9,050 nucleotides of DNA. Origin: Desulfobacterales bacterium S5133MH16 (GTDB lineage: Bacteria > Desulfobacterota > Desulfobacteria > Desulfobacterales > UBA11574). Positions 6,350 to 9,050 of the stretch are shown piece by piece; positions within the stretch are counted from its first letter, which is position 1, and every line of letters begins with the position of its first letter. A program made the translations under genes and the position numbers. The DNA is taken from NCBI GenBank assembly GCA_001751005.1, contig MAXL01000452.1, positions 1 to 9,050 of the forward strand, read 5' to 3'. The notes beneath the pieces are model-generated. The model saw only the letters and a program-made list of their open reading frames with translations, did not search any database and was not told the origin of the DNA.

Positions 6350-8077
6350 ATGAAAATACTTTTAGCTAAGACCGCCGGTTTCTGCATGGGAGTACGCAGA
6401 GCCGTTGAAATGGTCCTAGATGCACCGAGCAAATACGAAAATCCTATCTGCACTTATGGACCTCTTATCCATAATCCCCAGGTTCTGAACCTTTTGGAAG
6501 AAAAAGGGATATCTGTCTTAAATAATATCCCTGACCACGGATCCGGTACAGTCCTGATCAGGGCCCACGGCGTTCCTCCCGAAACCAAGAAAAATCTTGA
6601 AAAGACCGGTTTTAAAATTATTGATTCCACCTGCCCGAGGGTTATCAAAGTCCAGACCATCATCCGGAAACATGCAAAACAAGATTATGTATGCATTATT
6701 ATCGGGGACAAGGATCATCCGGAGGTCATCGGCTTGCTCGGTTACGCAGGGGAAAAAGGGTATGCTGTCGACAATATAAACGACCTTGATTCCCTCCCCC
6801 CCTTTGACAGGGCTATTATTGTTGCACAGACCACCCAGAACACTCTTTTTTTTGAAAAAGTAAAAAACTGGGCGATCCAAAAATTCCCCCACTATAAGAT
6901 CTTTGATACAATTTGTGATTCAACAGCCCGTCGCCAGGCCGAGGTCCATCGCTTGGCCAATTCAGTAGATGCCGTTATTGTTGTGGGAGGCCATAACAGC
7001 GGGAACACCCAGCGGCTTGCCGAAATTGCACGGCAAACCGGAAAACCGACGTATCATATTGAAACAGAATCTGAACTCGATTTAGACGCACTTTCTTCAA
7101 TCCGGCACATAGGAATAACCGCCGGTGCTTCCACACCGAACTGGATAATAAAAAGAATCTATAGAACGCTGGAAACCATTCCTTTTACAAAGGGAAAAAG
7201 CTGGCGCAGTATTATTTTTGCCACTCAGCGCTCACTTCTTCTCACAAATATCTATGTGGCTATGGGAGCCGGATGTCTGTGTTATGCCTGTACAAAACTC
7301 CAGGAGATTACCAACTATTTGCCCAATGTCCTTATGGCCATGCTTTATGTTCAGTCCATGCATATTCTTAACAATCTTATCGGCACAAAGGCAGACCGAT
7401 ACAATGATCCTGACAGATCCTCTTTTTATAACAGAAAGAAGGTCCTGCTTATGCTTCTTGCTTTCTTCGCAGGCGGCGCCGGACTGTTAACTGCTTATAC
7501 AATGGGACCTGTCCCTTTTTTGGTTCTTTTCGTTATGAGCATAATGGGCCTGTCTTATAATTTAAGACTTCTGCCGGAACGTTTTTTCCACGGCAAGTAC
7601 CGGAGAATACGGGATGTCCCGGGATCAAAAACAATTCTGATTGCAATGGCATGGGGAATCGTTACCGCGGTATTGCCTTCCTTGTCTGTATCAAAACATA
7701 TTGGTCTGAGTGCCGTATTGGTATTTCTTTGGTCCACAAGCCTTGTCTTTGTGAGAACTGCATTTTTTGATATTCTTGACATGCAGGGGGACCGTATTGT
7801 GGGGAAAGAGACAATCCCTATACTGATGGGGGAAAAGCGAGCCCTGCGCCTTTTAAAAACCATACTGATAATAAATATCGGTATTCTGCTTGTATCCGGT
7901 ACATTTCATTTTATTTCAACCCTTGGATTCGCACTTGCAATCTGTCCGGTTTTTATTTTTATTGTCCTTTCTGCCCATGAATTGGGCTATATGCTTCCCG
8001 GCACAAGGCTGGAGTTTCTGGTTGAAACTAACTTCATCACGGCAGGTATTATTACGCTTATCTGGTCTTTTTTTTAA
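6350..8077 (+). CDS. ispH: IspH (HMBPP reductase) fused to a UbiA-type prenyltransferase domain
   Basis: One uninterrupted frame of 575 codons encodes two domains. Residues 1 to about 280 are IspH, the 4Fe-4S enzyme that reduces HMBPP to IPP and DMAPP in the last MEP-pathway step. The cluster cysteines are C12 (AGFCMGV), C95 (DSTCP) and C189 (DTICD). Active-site H41, H73 (RAHGV), H123 and E125 (DHPEV), the HNSGNTQRL box (215-223) and GASTP (259-263) are all present. After a short linker, residues about 295-575 form eight or nine membrane helices of UbiA type. The second Asp motif is intact (D474, D477, D481, followed by GKETIP). The first reads NNLIGTKAD (341-349) where NDxxDxxxD is expected, leaving only the last Asp. 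A start at 6350 puts C12 in its usual place; upstream is only AGGG, 3 nt away. The prenyl acceptor is unknown. Confidence 0.93.
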   Translation: MKILLAKTAGFCMGVRRAVEMVLDAPSKYENPICTYGPLIHNPQVLNLLEEKGISVLNNIPDHGSGTVLIRAHGVPPETKKNLEKTGFKIIDSTCPRVIKVQTIIRKHAKQDYVCIIIGDKDHPEVIGLLGYAGEKGYAVDNINDLDSLPPFDRAIIVAQTTQNTLFFEKVKNWAIQKFPHYKIFDTICDSTARRQAEVHRLANSVDAVIVVGGHNSGNTQRLAEIARQTGKPTYHIETESELDLDALSSIRHIGITAGASTPNWIIKRIYRTLETIPFTKGKSWRSIIFATQRSLLLTNIYVAMGAGCLCYACTKLQEITNYLPNVLMAMLYVQSMHILNNLIGTKADRYNDPDRSSFYNRKKVLLMLLAFFAGGAGLLTAYTMGPVPFLVLFVMSIMGLSYNLRLLPERFFHGKYRRIRDVPGSKTILIAMAWGIVTAVLPSLSVSKHIGLSAVLVFLWSTSLVFVRTAFFDILDMQGDRIVGKETIPILMGEKRALRLLKTILIINIGILLVSGTFHFISTLGFALAICPVFIFIVLSAHELGYMLPGTRLEFLVETNFITAGIITLIWSFF

Positions 8078-8084
8078 CTGGCGG

Positions 8085-8096
8085 TTTGGCCAAACG
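8085..8096. repeat. 12-bp perfect palindrome after the ispH-ubiA stop codon
   Basis: GTTTGGCCAAAC is self-complementary and begins 8 bp after the stop codon of the fusion gene. It is too short, and lacks a T-run, to call a terminator. It could be a protein-binding site or chance. Confidence 0.3.
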
Positions 8097-8111
8097 TGCA
8101 TTTGATGCTAA

Positions 8112-8378
8112 AAAATTAAGTATCCGTTCACGGTGTAATTGGGTTAGTGGAAATTCCAAATAACAAATCCCAAAAAACAAATAAATTACAATGACCGAAA
8201 TTCAAAATCCCAAACAAAAAAACAATTGCTTTGAACTGGTTTGGAATTTGGAGTTTGAGATTTGGTGCTTGAAATTTGAGGTTTAATTGTAATTTGGTAT
8301 TTGTAATTTGTGATTTAATTGATCTTTGGCGCTTGGAATTTTGGGTTTCAAAAAGTCCGTGAACGGTTACAAAATTAA
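8112..8378. mobile_element. 251-bp IS66-like MITE (8120-8370) with 8-bp target duplication
   Basis: The perfect direct repeat AAAATTAA (8112-8119 and 8371-8378) exactly abuts inverted ends. The left end reads GTATCCGTTCACGGTGT (8120-8136); the reverse complement of the right end reads GTAACCGTTCACGGACT (8370-8354). They agree at 14 of 17 positions, including a perfect 10-bp core. Ends starting GTA(A) and an 8-bp duplication are the known hallmarks of the IS66 family. No transposase is encoded. The interior is a long imperfect palindrome: a left arm of C/A-rich runs (about 8150-8222) and a right arm of G/T-rich runs (about 8229-8345), centred near CAATTG (8223-8228). The right arm is longer, as if it gained units. 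The element fills most of the 314-bp gap between two convergent genes and ends 14 bp short of the plsY stop codon with its duplication. Confidence 0.75.
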
Positions 8379-8391
8379 TTTGTCAATCCGT

Positions 8392-8997
8392 CTATTTCCA
8401 AATTACAGGTTCCGTACCCTCAAAAAGTCTTTTGATATTATCCATATGACGAAAATAGATTGCTATCGCTGTTACAACAGCGCATCCTGTCAGGACACCG
8501 GATCCGGTTGCCTGCCAAACCGCAACGGGAAGGACAGCAGCGGCGGCAAGTGATGCCACCGCAACAATGTTAAGCCAGCAAACAAACATGATAAAAACAA
8601 GAGCCACAACCACAAATGCCATGGGTGAAATTACAGCAAAGCACCCTGCAGCAGTTGCAACCCCTTTGCCTCCTTTTTTAAACCTCATGTAAACAGGATA
8701 AAGGTGACCTGAAAAAGCAGCAAGTGACACAACTGAAATGTAAATTTCACCCCACAAGCTGTTCGGAGTTGTCAGTACTACCGCAATCCATACCGGAATA
8801 GCCCCTTTAAGCATGTCCCCAATAAGTGTCAGAACTCCAAGCGTCGGTCCTGCGATGCGTCCAACATTGGTCGCACCGATGTTTCCGCTTCCCTCACGCC
8901 GGATATCTACGGAAGTAAACAGCCGGGTCAAAACAATGCCCCAGGGGATGGAGCCGAGCACATAGGCGAAAACAGGCAGCACCAAAAACTTTATCAT
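8392..8997 (-). CDS. plsY: PlsY glycerol-3-phosphate acyltransferase
   Basis: This 201-residue integral membrane enzyme moves an acyl group from acyl-phosphate to glycerol-3-phosphate, making lysophosphatidic acid, the first step of phospholipid synthesis in most bacteria. All three signature regions are visible. Motif 1 is REGSGNIGATNVGR (34-47). Motif 2 is FKKGGKGVAT (106-115), following GHLYPVY with H98. Motif 3 is FRHMDNIKRLFEGTE (182-196). Five or so hydrophobic segments surround them. The length is normal for the family (about 190-210). The ATG at 8997 has GGAG 8 nt upstream (9006-9009 on the plus strand). The gene converges on the ispH-ubiA gene, with a MITE between their 3' ends. What lies upstream is outside the window, so operon membership is open. 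Confidence 0.96.
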   Translation of the reverse strand: MIKFLVLPVFAYVLGSIPWGIVLTRLFTSVDIRREGSGNIGATNVGRIAGPTLGVLTLIGDMLKGAIPVWIAVVLTTPNSLWGEIYISVVSLAAFSGHLYPVYMRFKKGGKGVATAAGCFAVISPMAFVVVALVFIMFVCWLNIVAVASLAAAAVLPVAVWQATGSGVLTGCAVVTAIAIYFRHMDNIKRLFEGTEPVIWK

Positions 8998-9005
8998 TTA
9001 AACAA

Positions 9006-9009
9006 CTCC
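9006..9009 (-). promoter_or_regulatory. Ribosome binding site of plsY
   Basis: GGAG on the minus strand lies 8 nt before the ATG at 8997 and supports that start. No convincing promoter is visible in the remaining 41 bp to the window edge. Confidence 0.6.
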
Positions 9010-9050
9010 ATGTTTTTATTTTGATGAAAACATATCGGATACATGGTACA

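Noticed and set aside
8067..8096. T-run plus palindrome as an intrinsic terminator of ispH-ubiA
   Set aside because: The T-run is coding and precedes the palindrome, the reverse of the order required on the plus strand. On the minus strand, it would lie beyond the MITE from plsY and give an A-run order that does not fit well either.
8326..8553. 75-codon plus-strand frame
   Set aside because: It starts within the IS66-like MITE and then runs antisense through the plsY coding region, where the plsY motifs are unambiguous.

Overview
This window reads as ordinary chromosomal DNA of an anaerobic Desulfobacterota bacterium, most likely Desulfobacterales. That placement is an inference. It rests on the moderate GC content, an IspH domain fused to a UbiA-type membrane domain, a DUF3842 gene beside a CooT-type nickel-binding protein (typical of organisms with CO dehydrogenase/acetyl-CoA synthase), and intergenic palindromic elements of a kind I associate with sulfate reducers. 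There is no rRNA, tRNA, CRISPR array or intact insertion sequence.

Layout. Positions 1-1233 (+) are the C-terminal part of an elongation factor G gene that begins upstream. It converges on a BepA-like M48 metalloprotease with TPR repeats at 1266-2666 (-), which has its own promoter. Divergent from the protease are parA (2761-3555) and parB (3611-4513), then a strong hairpin, a YacP-like NYN-domain RNase (4594-5115), a DUF3842 protein (5220-5678) and a CooT-family nickel-binding protein (5821-6006). A gene-free stretch of 343 bp (6007-6349) holds a 180-bp element with terminal inverted repeats, then a second structured stretch. Next is a 575-residue protein (6350-8077) joining IspH (HMBPP reductase) to a UbiA-type prenyltransferase domain. 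Another gene-free stretch (8078-8391) is mostly a 251-bp palindromic element with terminal inverted repeats and a perfect 8-bp target duplication. It lies between the fusion gene and the converging plsY (8392-8997, -).

How the genes work together. ParA and ParB form the chromosome segregation pair. IspH makes IPP/DMAPP, and the fused UbiA domain would use a polyprenyl diphosphate at the membrane, so one polypeptide may link isoprenoid supply to prenyl transfer. PlsY makes lysophosphatidic acid for phospholipids. The M48/TPR protein acts in the periplasm on outer-membrane protein quality. DUF3842 and CooT may be linked to nickel handling.

The points most worth a second look are the IspH-UbiA fusion with its altered first Asp motif, the IS66-like MITE near the right end, the second TIR-bounded element upstream of the fusion gene, and the DUF3842-CooT pair. 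I see no clearly new multi-gene system.
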